Assembly: GCA_035317605.1 (NCBI GenBank)
Contig: DATHGT010000385.1
Location: 1 to 13,584 of the forward strand
DNA: 13,584 nt
Direction: 5' to 3'
DNA from: DATHGT01 sp035317605
Lineage (GTDB): Bacteria; Methylomirabilota; Methylomirabilia; Rokubacteriales; CSP1-6
How positions within the stretch are numbered: the first letter of the stretch is position 1; every line of letters starts with the position of its first letter. The position numbers and the translations under genes were made by a program. The notes below the pieces were generated by a model. The model was not told where the DNA came from. It saw only the letters and a program-made list of their open reading frames with translations, and did not search any database. Of the stretch, positions 6,974 through 13,584 are shown piece after piece.

Positions 6974-6988
6974 CCGGCCGGAGGCCGG
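6974..6988. repeat. Perfect inverted repeat CCGGCC-GGA-GGCCGG in the divergent intergenic region
   Basis: A 6+3+6 perfect inverted repeat between the divergent DUF6600 and dehydrogenase genes. On the minus strand it would lie in the DUF6600 leader, about 58-72 bases before its ATG. It could be an operator or a leader hairpin, but GC-rich palindromes are common in this DNA. Confidence 0.35.
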
Positions 6989-6996
6989 CTTCTCCC

Positions 6997-7002
6997 ATAG
7001 TA
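6997..7002 (-). promoter_or_regulatory. Possible -10 element TACTAT for the DUF6600 gene
   Basis: TACTAT on the minus strand stands out in very GC-rich DNA about 80 bases before ATG 6916. No convincing -35 hexamer is found at 16-18 bases upstream (CGGTGA at 17), so this is a weak proposal. Confidence 0.3.
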
Positions 7003-7042
7003 CCCGCCATCCGGCCACATCACCGATCGACTTCCGGCTATC

Positions 7043-8020
7043 ATGTCCGCCATGCCGTTGACGCTGCTGATGCTCCCGCCGCAGAGGCCGACCACGCGCG
7101 ACTGGGCCGCGCGGCTCGCCGACGCGCTGCCCGAGATGTCCATCGTGGTCGCCGAGAGCGACGGCGACGCCGTCCGCGCCATCGGCGACGCCGACGCGGC
7201 GTTCGGCACGATCCCGGACGCGCTGCTCCGCCAGGCGCGCAAGCTGCGCTGGCTCCAGGCCCCGCAGGCGGCGCCGCCGGCCGGCTACTACACGCCCGAG
7301 CTGATCGCCCACCCGGTGGTCGTGACGAACTTCCGTGAGATCTACAACGACCACATCGGCGCCCACATCATGGCCTTCGTGCTGGCCTTCGCGCGCGGGC
7401 TCCACCACTACCTGCCGCGCCAGCTCCACCGCGAGTGGCGGCGCGAGCCGAACGATACGGGAGTGATCGCGCTGTCCGAGGCCACGGCGCTGATCGTCGG
7501 CGTGGGCGGTATCGGCGGGGAGGCCGCGCGGCTCGCCGCGGCCTTCGGCATGCACGTGATGGGCGTCGACGCGCGGCGGCGCGAAGCGCCGCCGGGTGTG
7601 GTGAAGCTCGACGGCCCCGACGCGATCGACGCGCTGCTGCCGCTCGCGGATTTCGTGATCCTCACGGTGCCGCACACGCCGGCCACCGAGGGTTTCATGA
7701 ACCGCGCGCGCTTCCGGCTGATGAAGCGCACCGGGTTCTTCATCAACATCGGCCGGGGCCGGACGACCCGCCTCGACGATCTCGTCGACGCGCTGCGGGC
7801 CGGCGAGATCGCCGGGGCCGGCCTCGACGTGTTCGAGCAGGAGCCGCTGCCCGCCGATCACCCGCTGTGGACGATGCCCGGCGTGCTGATCACTCCGCAC
7901 ACCGCCGGCTTCGGTCCCCACCTCGACGAGCGCCGCTTCGCGGTCCTCCTCGACAACTGCCGCCGCTTCGCCGCCGGCCAGCCCCTCCGCAACGTCGTCG
8001 ACAAAGCCAACTGGTTCTAG
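7043..8020 (+). CDS. D-isomer-specific 2-hydroxyacid dehydrogenase
   Basis: 325-residue NAD(P)-dependent cytoplasmic dehydrogenase interconverting a D-2-hydroxyacid and its 2-oxoacid. The Rossmann motif G-V-G-G-I-G is at 153-158. The catalytic triad of the family is present: Arg238 in N-I-G-R-G-R, Glu267 in D-V-F-E-Q-E-P-L-P, and His286 in T-P-H-T-A-G. Length is normal for the family. Two in-frame ATGs (7043 and 7052) are possible starts and neither has a clear Shine-Dalgarno; the first is used here. An Asp after the second Rossmann strand (G-V-D-A-R) followed by arginines leaves NAD versus NADP preference open. It is followed after 13 bp by a maleate isomerase-like gene and diverges from the DUF6600 gene across 126 bp. 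The substrate is unknown. Confidence 0.93.
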   Translation: MSAMPLTLLMLPPQRPTTRDWAARLADALPEMSIVVAESDGDAVRAIGDADAAFGTIPDALLRQARKLRWLQAPQAAPPAGYYTPELIAHPVVVTNFREIYNDHIGAHIMAFVLAFARGLHHYLPRQLHREWRREPNDTGVIALSEATALIVGVGGIGGEAARLAAAFGMHVMGVDARRREAPPGVVKLDGPDAIDALLPLADFVILTVPHTPATEGFMNRARFRLMKRTGFFINIGRGRTTRLDDLVDALRAGEIAGAGLDVFEQEPLPADHPLWTMPGVLITPHTAGFGPHLDERRFAVLLDNCRRFAAGQPLRNVVDKANWF

Positions 8021-8033
8021 AACGGGGGCCCGC

Positions 8034-8756
8034 ATGGCATCGAGAACACGGATCGGTCTGCTGGTCCCCTCCACCAACACGACGTGCGAGGCCGACTTCC
8101 AGCTGGCCCTGCCCCGCGGGTTCACCGTTCACGGCCAGCGGCTCTGGCTGACCAACGACGCCCAGGGCGACGAGAGCATGCTGCGCATGAACGCCGAGAT
8201 CGAGACGGGCGCACGCTATCTCGCGACGGCGAGCGTCGACGCGATTTCCTACGGCTGCACCACCGGCAGCTTCTTCAAGGGTCCGGGCTGGGACCGCGAG
8301 ATGATCGACCTGATCGAGCGGACCGCCAGCGTCCCCGCCGTGGCGACCAGTCCCTCCGTCGTCGCGGCCCTTCGCTCGTTCGGGGCGCGACGGATCTCGG
8401 TGGCCACTCCGTACCCGGACTGGAACAACCAGCGGCTGCGCGCGTATCTCGAGGCGCAGGGCTTCGAGGTCCTCAACCTCGAGGCCGAGCCCCACGCGGC
8501 CCGCGCCGGCAACCAGGGAATCAACGATCAGGATCCCGGTGTCATCGTCGAGTTCGCCTCGCGCGCGTGCCGCGCGGACGCGGACGCGCTGCTCTGCTCG
8601 TGCACGGCCTGGCGCTCCGTCGAGGCCGTCGAGGAGATCGAGCGGCGCATCGGTAAGCCCGTGGTCACGTCGAACCAGGCCAGCATCTGGATGACGCTCC
8701 GCCGCCTCGCCCACGCAGAACCTATCGCCGGCTTCGGCCGTTTGCTTCGCGATTGA
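8034..8756 (+). CDS. Maleate isomerase / Asp-Glu racemase superfamily protein
   Basis: 240-residue cytoplasmic protein of the maleate cis-trans isomerase/arylmalonate decarboxylase branch of the Asp/Glu racemase superfamily. The N-terminal L-V-P-S-T-N-T-T-C-E block is characteristic. The two catalytic cysteines expected for isomerases are both present: Cys75 in Y-G-C-T-T-G-S and Cys190 in C-S-C-T-A-W-R (with an extra Cys188). The C-terminus carries S-N-Q-A-S-I-W, also typical. Members isomerise maleate to fumarate, decarboxylate arylmalonates, or racemise; the two-Cys pattern favours an isomerase or racemase over the single-Cys decarboxylase. The start ATG is preceded by GGGGG, a modest ribosome site. 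It lies 13 bp after the hydroxyacid dehydrogenase and is likely co-transcribed, suggesting joint use in degradation of a small dicarboxylic or hydroxy acid (inference). Confidence 0.9.
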   Translation: MASRTRIGLLVPSTNTTCEADFQLALPRGFTVHGQRLWLTNDAQGDESMLRMNAEIETGARYLATASVDAISYGCTTGSFFKGPGWDREMIDLIERTASVPAVATSPSVVAALRSFGARRISVATPYPDWNNQRLRAYLEAQGFEVLNLEAEPHAARAGNQGINDQDPGVIVEFASRACRADADALLCSCTAWRSVEAVEEIERRIGKPVVTSNQASIWMTLRRLAHAEPIAGFGRLLRD

Positions 8757-8784
8757 TTGAGATGGGGGGGCCCGTGGCGGTTCG

Positions 8785-9456
8785 CTAGAACGGGAGGCCC
8801 AGGGCCTTCGCGAGGAACTTCATCAGCGGCGCCTCCTGCCGGCAGGCGCTGACGAAGACGTCCCCGAAATTCGGGGAGCACGCCTGCTTCTCGGTGAACC
8901 GGCGGCCGACCGTGAAGCTCGTGCGCTTGAGGTCCTCGACGAGCGGATGGTCGGGATCGAATCCGCGCGGGGCCCGCCGCAGCGATTCGTCGGTATGCGT
9001 CAGCGGCGAGCGCTGCGTCCGCTTCCAGCCGCGGGGGTCTTTCACGATCGCTTCGCGCACGGCGTGGAGCGCATCGGGGTCCGGATGCCACATGCCCGCC
9101 CCCATGAAGACCTCACCCGGTTCGAGATGCAGGTAGTAGCCGGGCCCGTGGATGTCCCTGCCGGCCCCGTGCGGAAACCGCAGTCCGACGTTGGTCTTGT
9201 ACGGCGTCTTGTCGCGCGAGAAGCGCGTATCGCGATAGATCCGCAGCAACGAGCCACCCGACGGCCGCGGATCGGCGACGATGTGCGGACTGATCGCGAT
9301 CAGCTTCGGTCCGACCGCCTCGACGAAGGCGAGCACCGGATCCCGCACGAGGTTCAGATACCGCGGCTTGTTCGCCTCGAACCACCCACGCTCGTTGTGC
9401 GCTCGCAGCTCCTCGAGGAACCGAAACAGCTCCGGCGTGATGAACGCGGTGGTCAT
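8785..9456 (-). CDS. DUF2461 family protein
   Basis: 223-residue protein of the DUF2461/TIGR02453 family, whose biochemical function is unknown. The N-terminal N-x-R-x-W-F motif (Asn21, Arg23, Trp25, Phe26) and the hallmark block R-I-Y-R-D-T-R-F-S-R-D-K-T-P-Y-K (residues 72-87) are present, as is the central G-Y-Y-L-H-L-E-P. Length matches the family. The start is ATG 9456, where homology begins; the frame runs open upstream but with unlikely sequence, and no strong Shine-Dalgarno is seen. The ATG overlaps by four bases (ATGA) the end of a partly open frame upstream, which might provide coupled translation. It converges on the maleate isomerase-like gene with a 28-bp gap and no recognisable terminator. 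Confidence 0.92.
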   Translation of the reverse strand: MTTAFITPELFRFLEELRAHNERGWFEANKPRYLNLVRDPVLAFVEAVGPKLIAISPHIVADPRPSGGSLLRIYRDTRFSRDKTPYKTNVGLRFPHGAGRDIHGPGYYLHLEPGEVFMGAGMWHPDPDALHAVREAIVKDPRGWKRTQRSPLTHTDESLRRAPRGFDPDHPLVEDLKRTSFTVGRRFTEKQACSPNFGDVFVSACRQEAPLMKFLAKALGLPF

Positions 9457-9773
9457 GGAGGGGCCCCGTTCACCGCGAACCGACGCGTGTCGTACACCGT
9501 CATCTGTGAGTCCGGCACGAAGTAGTAGTAAACGATGGGCGGTCCCTCCACGCAAAACGGTGCGGTCGGGATGATCTCACCGTGACGGTTGCGCGATGTC
9601 AATGGTTGTATGGAAGCGTAATCCGTCGTGACTGCCGGAAGCTGCGCCGCGGCCTGGAGGGACGAGGCTGCCGTGGCGAATCGAGCGATCAGCGTATGAT
9701 CTGTGGACCGGCGTTCAGGTCGCGCCGGGGAACGGAGCGGAATTGGGGACGCTGTCTCTCGACCGCGTGGCGA
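9453..9773 (-). pseudogene. Start-less open frame upstream of DUF2461 (possible gene remnant or unusual small gene)
   Basis: On the minus strand one frame is open for 107 codons from 9773 to a TGA at 9455-9453 that overlaps the DUF2461 ATG by four bases. Its 3' half reads like protein: P-F-C-V-E-G-P-P-I-V-Y-Y-Y-F-V-P-D-S, then M-T-V-Y-D-T-R-R-F. An alanine-rich stretch further upstream resembles a weak signal sequence. There is no ATG or GTG near the beginning, only CTG 9692 or an internal TTG, neither with a Shine-Dalgarno. The first part also overlaps the divergent radical SAM start. I do not recognise the product. It may be the 3' end of a decayed gene; a chance open frame is also possible. 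Confidence 0.3.
9695..9700 (+). promoter_or_regulatory. Possible -10 element TATGAT for the radical SAM gene
   Basis: TATGAT lies 42 bases before the TTG start, in an intergenic stretch that is less GC-rich than its surroundings. No good -35 hexamer is found at 16-18 bases upstream, so confidence is low. The gap 9457-9742 otherwise holds only the start-less minus-strand frame. Confidence 0.3.
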
Positions 9774-11656
9774 TCAAGGGCTGGGTGCGGGCCTACACGG
9801 CTGCCACGGATCTCGTGGGCCGTCACGTCGCCTATGGGCTGTACGACGGGCGAAACCTCGAGCAGTTCCAGCGGGACCACGGGCCCACGCCCGTGCTGTT
9901 CGCGATCCCGCCGATGAGCGACGTCAACGGCGCCCTGCCCCATCCCGGGGTCCAGATCCTTCAGACGATCCTGCGTCACCGGGGAGTGGCCTGCGAGATC
10001 GTCAACTACAACCTGCCCGTGACCCACCCCCGCGATCCGTTCCAGCACCTCGTTGCCGCCGTGCGCGCGCTGGGGGTCAAGATCCTCGGCGTGTCCTTGT
10101 ACAGCCAAGCGATCCGCAACTCGCTCGAGGGGCTGCGCGGCGTCAAGCAGGCGTGTCCGGAATTGACCGTGGTGCTCGGCGGCCCGCACCCCACCGAGTC
10201 CTATCGCAGCCTGATGGGCGTGACCTTCGTCGACTATGTCTGTCGCGGTGAGGCAGAAGAGAGCTTCCCGCTCCTCGTGGAGACCCTGCTGCGCGGGGAG
10301 CGGCCGCGGCCGGGCTCGATCCCCGGAGTGTACACGCGGGACCCGGAGTCGGGAGCGGTGCACGGGGTGCCGGCTGGGTTCATCGACGTCCAAGACTTGG
10401 ACCGGGACGGGCTGCTCCGGTACCACTTTCGCCCGGAGGAACTCAAGCAGTACCGGCTGTTTCGCGGGGCCCACGGTACGGCGGGGGCCGCTTACTGGCC
10501 CGTCGCACTGGTCCGCGGCTGCCCCTACGATTGCACCTTCTGCGCCGCCTACCAGATGTCGGGCAAGAAGCTGCGCTACCGCGACGTGCGGGTCGTCGTC
10601 GACGACTTGCAGCACTATCTGGATGCCTACGGCTGTCGGCACTTCAGCTTCATCGACGACGCGTTCACTCAGCACTATGGATATGTGATCGACCTGTGCG
10701 AGGAGATCCTACGCCGCCGGTTGCGCGTCTACTGGACCACCGACAACGGGATTCGCTACGAGACGCTCGGCTCGGGCAAGATGCTCGAGCGGTTGCTGCG
10801 CGAGCGCAACCTCGCCAGCGTCGACGAGCTGATCGCGCTGATGATCCGCGCGGGCTGGCGCGGTACCGCGGTGGGCATCGAGTCCGGCTCGGCGCGGGTC
10901 CGGCGAGATCTGGTGCGCAAGGGCGGCGCCCAGCTCACCAATGAAGACATCCTGGAGAGTCTGCGCAACCTCAAGCGAATCTCCGAGCGCGAGGGCGTCT
11001 ACTTCTACGTCAACGGCTTCCTGATGGCTGGGTTCCCCGAGCTGCCGCTGCACAACGGCAAGCTGGTCCCGGCGGAGACGATCGAGGAGATGGAACAAAC
11101 CGGCGAGTTCGCCCTGGAGCTGCGGGACCGCCGGGCGATCGACATGATGAACCTGAGCATGGTGATCCCGCTACCGGCCACGGACATGTGGGAGTGCCTG
11201 ACGATCGAGGACAAGGTCAAGGTGTTGGTGAGTCACGTGCCGCCGGAGCATCCCGAGCGGAAGACGATCGAGGGGCTCCGCGACCGCATCCTCGCGCGCT
11301 ACGGCCAAGACATGGAGGCCACACGGTACGCCGAGGAGCCGGAGGCGTCGTTCTGGCAGGAGGCTCACCGGCTCTCCGACTCGGCGCAGATCGGCATCAT
11401 GGCCTCCTACGACGCCTTCAATGCCGACGCCGCGCACACGATCGGCCTCAAGCGACCCGATCCGGAGTTCTTGTGGAGCTTTCGTGAGCGAGTCGTCGCG
11501 CGGTTCTACGCCGGTACCGGGATGAAGCTGCGCATGCTCAAGCACGTCGTGCACCGCAGCACGAGCCCGCAGGACGTGTTCGCCTACCTGACGCTGCTGG
11601 CGCGCAAGTACGCGCCGGAGGAGAAGCAGACGCGGGCCGTGGCCGGCGCCGACTAG
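9743..11656 (+). CDS. B12-binding-domain-type radical SAM protein
   Basis: 637-residue radical S-adenosylmethionine enzyme with an N-terminal cobalamin-binding-like domain (class B arrangement). The Rossmann-like domain (about 50-185) includes L-G-V-S-L-Y-S and the G-G-P-H-P-T loop at 146-151, followed by C-R-G-E-A-E-E-S-F. No D-x-H-x-x-G motif is seen, as in many proteins of this class. The 4Fe-4S motif C-P-Y-D-C-T-F-C places Cys260, Cys264 and Cys267. Further SAM-barrel features are the F-I-D-D-A-F block and V-G-I-E-S-G-S. The C-terminal ~250 residues have no motif I recognise. Members methylate unactivated carbons or rearrange lipids, tetrapyrroles or natural products; the substrate here is unknown. 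TTG 9743 is chosen because GGAG lies a few bases upstream and homology-like sequence begins soon after; GTG codons at 9768 and 9783 are alternatives. The gene stands alone, converging on lon with a 33-bp gap and no visible terminator. Confidence 0.9.
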   Translation: MGTLSLDRVAIKGWVRAYTAATDLVGRHVAYGLYDGRNLEQFQRDHGPTPVLFAIPPMSDVNGALPHPGVQILQTILRHRGVACEIVNYNLPVTHPRDPFQHLVAAVRALGVKILGVSLYSQAIRNSLEGLRGVKQACPELTVVLGGPHPTESYRSLMGVTFVDYVCRGEAEESFPLLVETLLRGERPRPGSIPGVYTRDPESGAVHGVPAGFIDVQDLDRDGLLRYHFRPEELKQYRLFRGAHGTAGAAYWPVALVRGCPYDCTFCAAYQMSGKKLRYRDVRVVVDDLQHYLDAYGCRHFSFIDDAFTQHYGYVIDLCEEILRRRLRVYWTTDNGIRYETLGSGKMLERLLRERNLASVDELIALMIRAGWRGTAVGIESGSARVRRDLVRKGGAQLTNEDILESLRNLKRISEREGVYFYVNGFLMAGFPELPLHNGKLVPAETIEEMEQTGEFALELRDRRAIDMMNLSMVIPLPATDMWECLTIEDKVKVLVSHVPPEHPERKTIEGLRDRILARYGQDMEATRYAEEPEASFWQEAHRLSDSAQIGIMASYDAFNADAAHTIGLKRPDPEFLWSFRERVVARFYAGTGMKLRMLKHVVHRSTSPQDVFAYLTLLARKYAPEEKQTRAVAGAD

Positions 11657-11689
11657 CTGGACTGGTTGTAAGGGAGGCAAGCCGACAGC

Positions 11690-13584
11690 TCAGCGCGCGA
11701 GGGGCGTGGACGGAACTGGCGCGGGGGTGAGGGCGTGGCGCAGGACTTCTTCGGCCTCGTCGACGAAGACGAAGCGCATCTCGCGGCGGAGCTCCTCGGG
11801 GACGTCCTCGACGTCGCGCTCGTTGCGGCGGGGGAGGATCACCGTGCGGAGGCCCGTGCGGTGGGCGGCCAGGACTTTCTCCTTGATCCCGCCGACCGGC
11901 AGCACCTTGCCGCGCAGGGTGATCTCGCCGGTCATGGCCACGTCGCTGCGCACGGGGCGGCGGCTGGCCAGCGAGGCGAGCGCGGTCATGATCGTCACCC
12001 CGGCCGACGGCCCGTCCTTCGGAATCGCGCCGGCCGGCACGTGCACGTGGATGGTCTTCCCCTCGAAGATCTTCGGATCGATCTCGAGGGCGTCGGCGTT
12101 GGACCACACGTAGGAGACGGCGGCCTGGGCGCTCTCCCGCATGACGTCGCCGAGCATGCCGGTGAGCACGAGCCGCTCCTCGCTGCTCGGCATCATCGTG
12201 GCTTCCACGAACAGCACGTCGCCCCCGACCGGCGTCCAGGCCAGGCCGGTGGCCACGCCCGGACGATCCGTGCGCTCGGCCACCTCGTCGAAGAAGCGCG
12301 GCCGCCCGAGGTACTCGACCACGTTCCGGGCGGTGACGGTCACGGGCTCTCGGTGGCCTTCGGCGATCCGGCGGACCACCTTGCGCGCGATGGTGGCGAT
12401 CTCCCGCTCGAGGTTGCGCACGCCCGCCTCGCGCGTGTAACCCCTCACGATCTCGCGCAGGGCCTCGGGCTCGAGGGTCAGCTCCTCGACGGCCAGGCTG
12501 TGGGCGGCGAGCTGCTTGGGGATCAGGTACTCACGGGCGATCCCGATCTTCTCGGCGTCGGTGTAGCCGGAGAGCATCAGCACTTCCATCCGGTCGCGCA
12601 GCGGCCCCGGGATCGTGTCGAGCGTGTTGGCGGTGGCGATGAACAGCACCTGCGAGAGGTCGAACGGCACCGACAGGTAGTTGTCGACGAACGCGTGGTT
12701 CTGGGCGGGATCGAGGACCTCGAGCAGCGCCGAGGACGGATCGCCGCGCCAGTCGGCGCCGATCTTGTCGATCTCGTCGAGCATGAAGACGGCATCGCGG
12801 GTCTCGGCACGCCGGAGCCCCTGGATGATGCGGCCGGGCAGGGCGCCGATGTAGGTGCGGCGGTGTCCGCGGATCTCCGCCTCGTCGCGCACGCCGCCGA
12901 GCGACATCCGCACGAACTTCCGCCCGAGCGCGCGGGCGATGCTCTGGCCGAGGCTGGTCTTGCCCACGCCGGGCGGTCCCACGAAGCAGAGGATCGGCTC
13001 GCGGGCGGGCGGGTCGCCGGTCACCCGCGGGGGCGCGGCGGGGGTCGGCGCGTCGCTCGAAACGGCGGCGCCGGCGGCGCGCTCCTCGCGGAGCTTCTTG
13101 ACCGCGAGGTACTCGAGGATCCGGTCCTTGATCTTCTCGAGGTCGAAGTGGTCCTCGTCGAGCACCGCGCGGGCGCGGCGGATGTCGATGGTCCCACCGC
13201 CGAGCGCGTTCCAGGGCAGGCTCGCCATCCACTCGAGGTACGTGACGATCATGCCGTGCTCGGGCGACGCGGGCGGGATGCTCGCGAGTCGGCTCAGCTC
13301 GCGCTCGGCCTCGCGTCGCGCCTCCTCGGGCAGCGCCGCCGCCTCGATGCGACGCCGCAGGTCGGCCGCGCCACCGTCGGTGCTCTCGCCCTCGCCCAGC
13401 TCGCGCTGGATCGAGCGGAGCTGCTCGCGCAGGTAGTACTCGCGCTGGGTCTTCGAGAGTCGTTCCTCGGTCTCGGTGGTGATCTTGCGGCCCAGCTCGC
13501 GCACAGCAACCTCACGCTGCAGGACGTCGATGAGCCGTCGCAGCTTGGCGGTGACCGGGTTTGCCTCGAGTAATTCCTGGCGGA
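11690..13584 (-). CDS. lon: ATP-dependent protease Lon (5' end cut by window)
   Basis: C-terminal ~630 residues of Lon, a cytoplasmic AAA+ serine protease that degrades misfolded and regulatory proteins as a hexamer. The fragment begins in the helical end of the N-domain (Q-E-L-L-E-A-N, then coiled segment Q-R-E-Y-Y-L-R-E-Q-L). Walker A is G-P-P-G-V-G-K-T-S (Lys codon 12961-12959) and Walker B is F-M-L-D-E-I-D-K-I. The sensor region reads A-T-A-N-T-L-D-T-I-P. The proteolytic dyad is Ser in P-K-D-G-P-S-A-G (codon 12007-12005) and Lys in G-G-I-K-E-K (codon 11884-11882). A GTG at 13504 could be mistaken for a start, but the Lon sequence continues in frame to the window edge. An Ala/Pro-rich insertion of roughly 20-25 residues lies just before Walker A, where E. 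coli Lon has only a short linker. The C-terminus after the protease domain is a short P-x-P-rich tail. Confidence 0.97.
   Translation of the reverse strand, partial: RQELLEANPVTAKLRRLIDVLQREVAVRELGRKITTETEERLSKTQREYYLREQLRSIQRELGEGESTDGGAADLRRRIEAAALPEEARREAERELSRLASIPPASPEHGMIVTYLEWMASLPWNALGGGTIDIRRARAVLDEDHFDLEKIKDRILEYLAVKKLREERAAGAAVSSDAPTPAAPPRVTGDPPAREPILCFVGPPGVGKTSLGQSIARALGRKFVRMSLGGVRDEAEIRGHRRTYIGALPGRIIQGLRRAETRDAVFMLDEIDKIGADWRGDPSSALLEVLDPAQNHAFVDNYLSVPFDLSQVLFIATANTLDTIPGPLRDRMEVLMLSGYTDAEKIGIAREYLIPKQLAAHSLAVEELTLEPEALREIVRGYTREAGVRNLEREIATIARKVVRRIAEGHREPVTVTARNVVEYLGRPRFFDEVAERTDRPGVATGLAWTPVGGDVLFVEATMMPSSEERLVLTGMLGDVMRESAQAAVSYVWSNADALEIDPKIFEGKTIHVHVPAGAIPKDGPSAGVTIMTALASLASRRPVRSDVAMTGEITLRGKVLPVGGIKEKVLAAHRTGLRTVILPRRNERDVEDVPEELRREMRFVFVDEAEEVLRHALTPAPVPSTPLAR

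Noticed and set aside
5039..7000. 653-residue plus-strand open frame
   Set aside because: Antisense of the DUF6600 gene; kept open by GC bias and the 36-bp repeat. Translation is Arg/Ala-rich with no recognisable domain.
6917..8125. N-terminal extension of the DUF6600 gene across the divergent dehydrogenase
   Set aside because: Antisense of an intact dehydrogenase; the signal peptide and Shine-Dalgarno place the true start at 6916.
8757..8784. Terminator between the convergent maleate isomerase-like and DUF2461 genes
   Set aside because: Only a G-run and GGGCCC-like sequence are seen; no stable stem with a T-tract.
11735..13573. 612-residue plus-strand open frame
   Set aside because: Antisense of lon, whose minus-strand reading has every catalytic motif.

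Overview
The window is very GC-rich and densely coded, with a soil or subsurface metagenome character. Its gene content (amidohydrolase-2, UGSC-type selenoprotein, DUF6600 protein, maleate-isomerase-like protein, Lon) would suit Candidatus Rokubacteria/Methylomirabilota or a deltaproteobacterial relative. That assignment is inference from gene style only; no rRNA or other phylogenetic marker is present.

Layout. Bases 1-6916 hold five genes, all on the minus strand. In transcription order they are: a secreted FecR/DUF6600 protein with a 36-bp tandem repeat near its C-terminus; a 345-residue conserved protein; a 176-residue UGSC-family selenoprotein whose in-frame UGA (3505-3503) splits it in naive ORF calling; an amidohydrolase-2 family metalloenzyme; and a hybrid PAS-PAS-histidine kinase-receiver that runs off the left edge. 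Spacings are short (22 bp, a 4-bp overlap, 85 bp, 10 bp), so at least the last four look like one operon. Bases 7043-8756 hold a plus-strand pair: a D-2-hydroxyacid dehydrogenase and a maleate isomerase/Asp-Glu racemase-like protein. A DUF2461 gene follows on the minus strand (8785-9456). Upstream of it lies an open but apparently start-less frame that ends in a 4-bp overlap with it. A plus-strand B12-binding-type radical SAM protein (9743-11656) converges on a minus-strand lon gene whose 5' end is cut by the right edge.

The most notable item is the selenoprotein. UGA is followed by G-S-C (the UGSC motif), the frame stays open for 83 more sense codons of family-like sequence, and a two-part hairpin starts one base after the UGA with its apical GU-containing loop about 19 nt downstream, as expected for a bacterial SECIS. 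The upstream 345-residue gene overlaps the selenoprotein start by four bases (GTGA), which predicts translational coupling and perhaps a two-component redox enzyme. The amidohydrolase downstream may act in the same, unknown, pathway. No stretch longer than 300 bases lacks a gene; the largest gap is 9457-9742.
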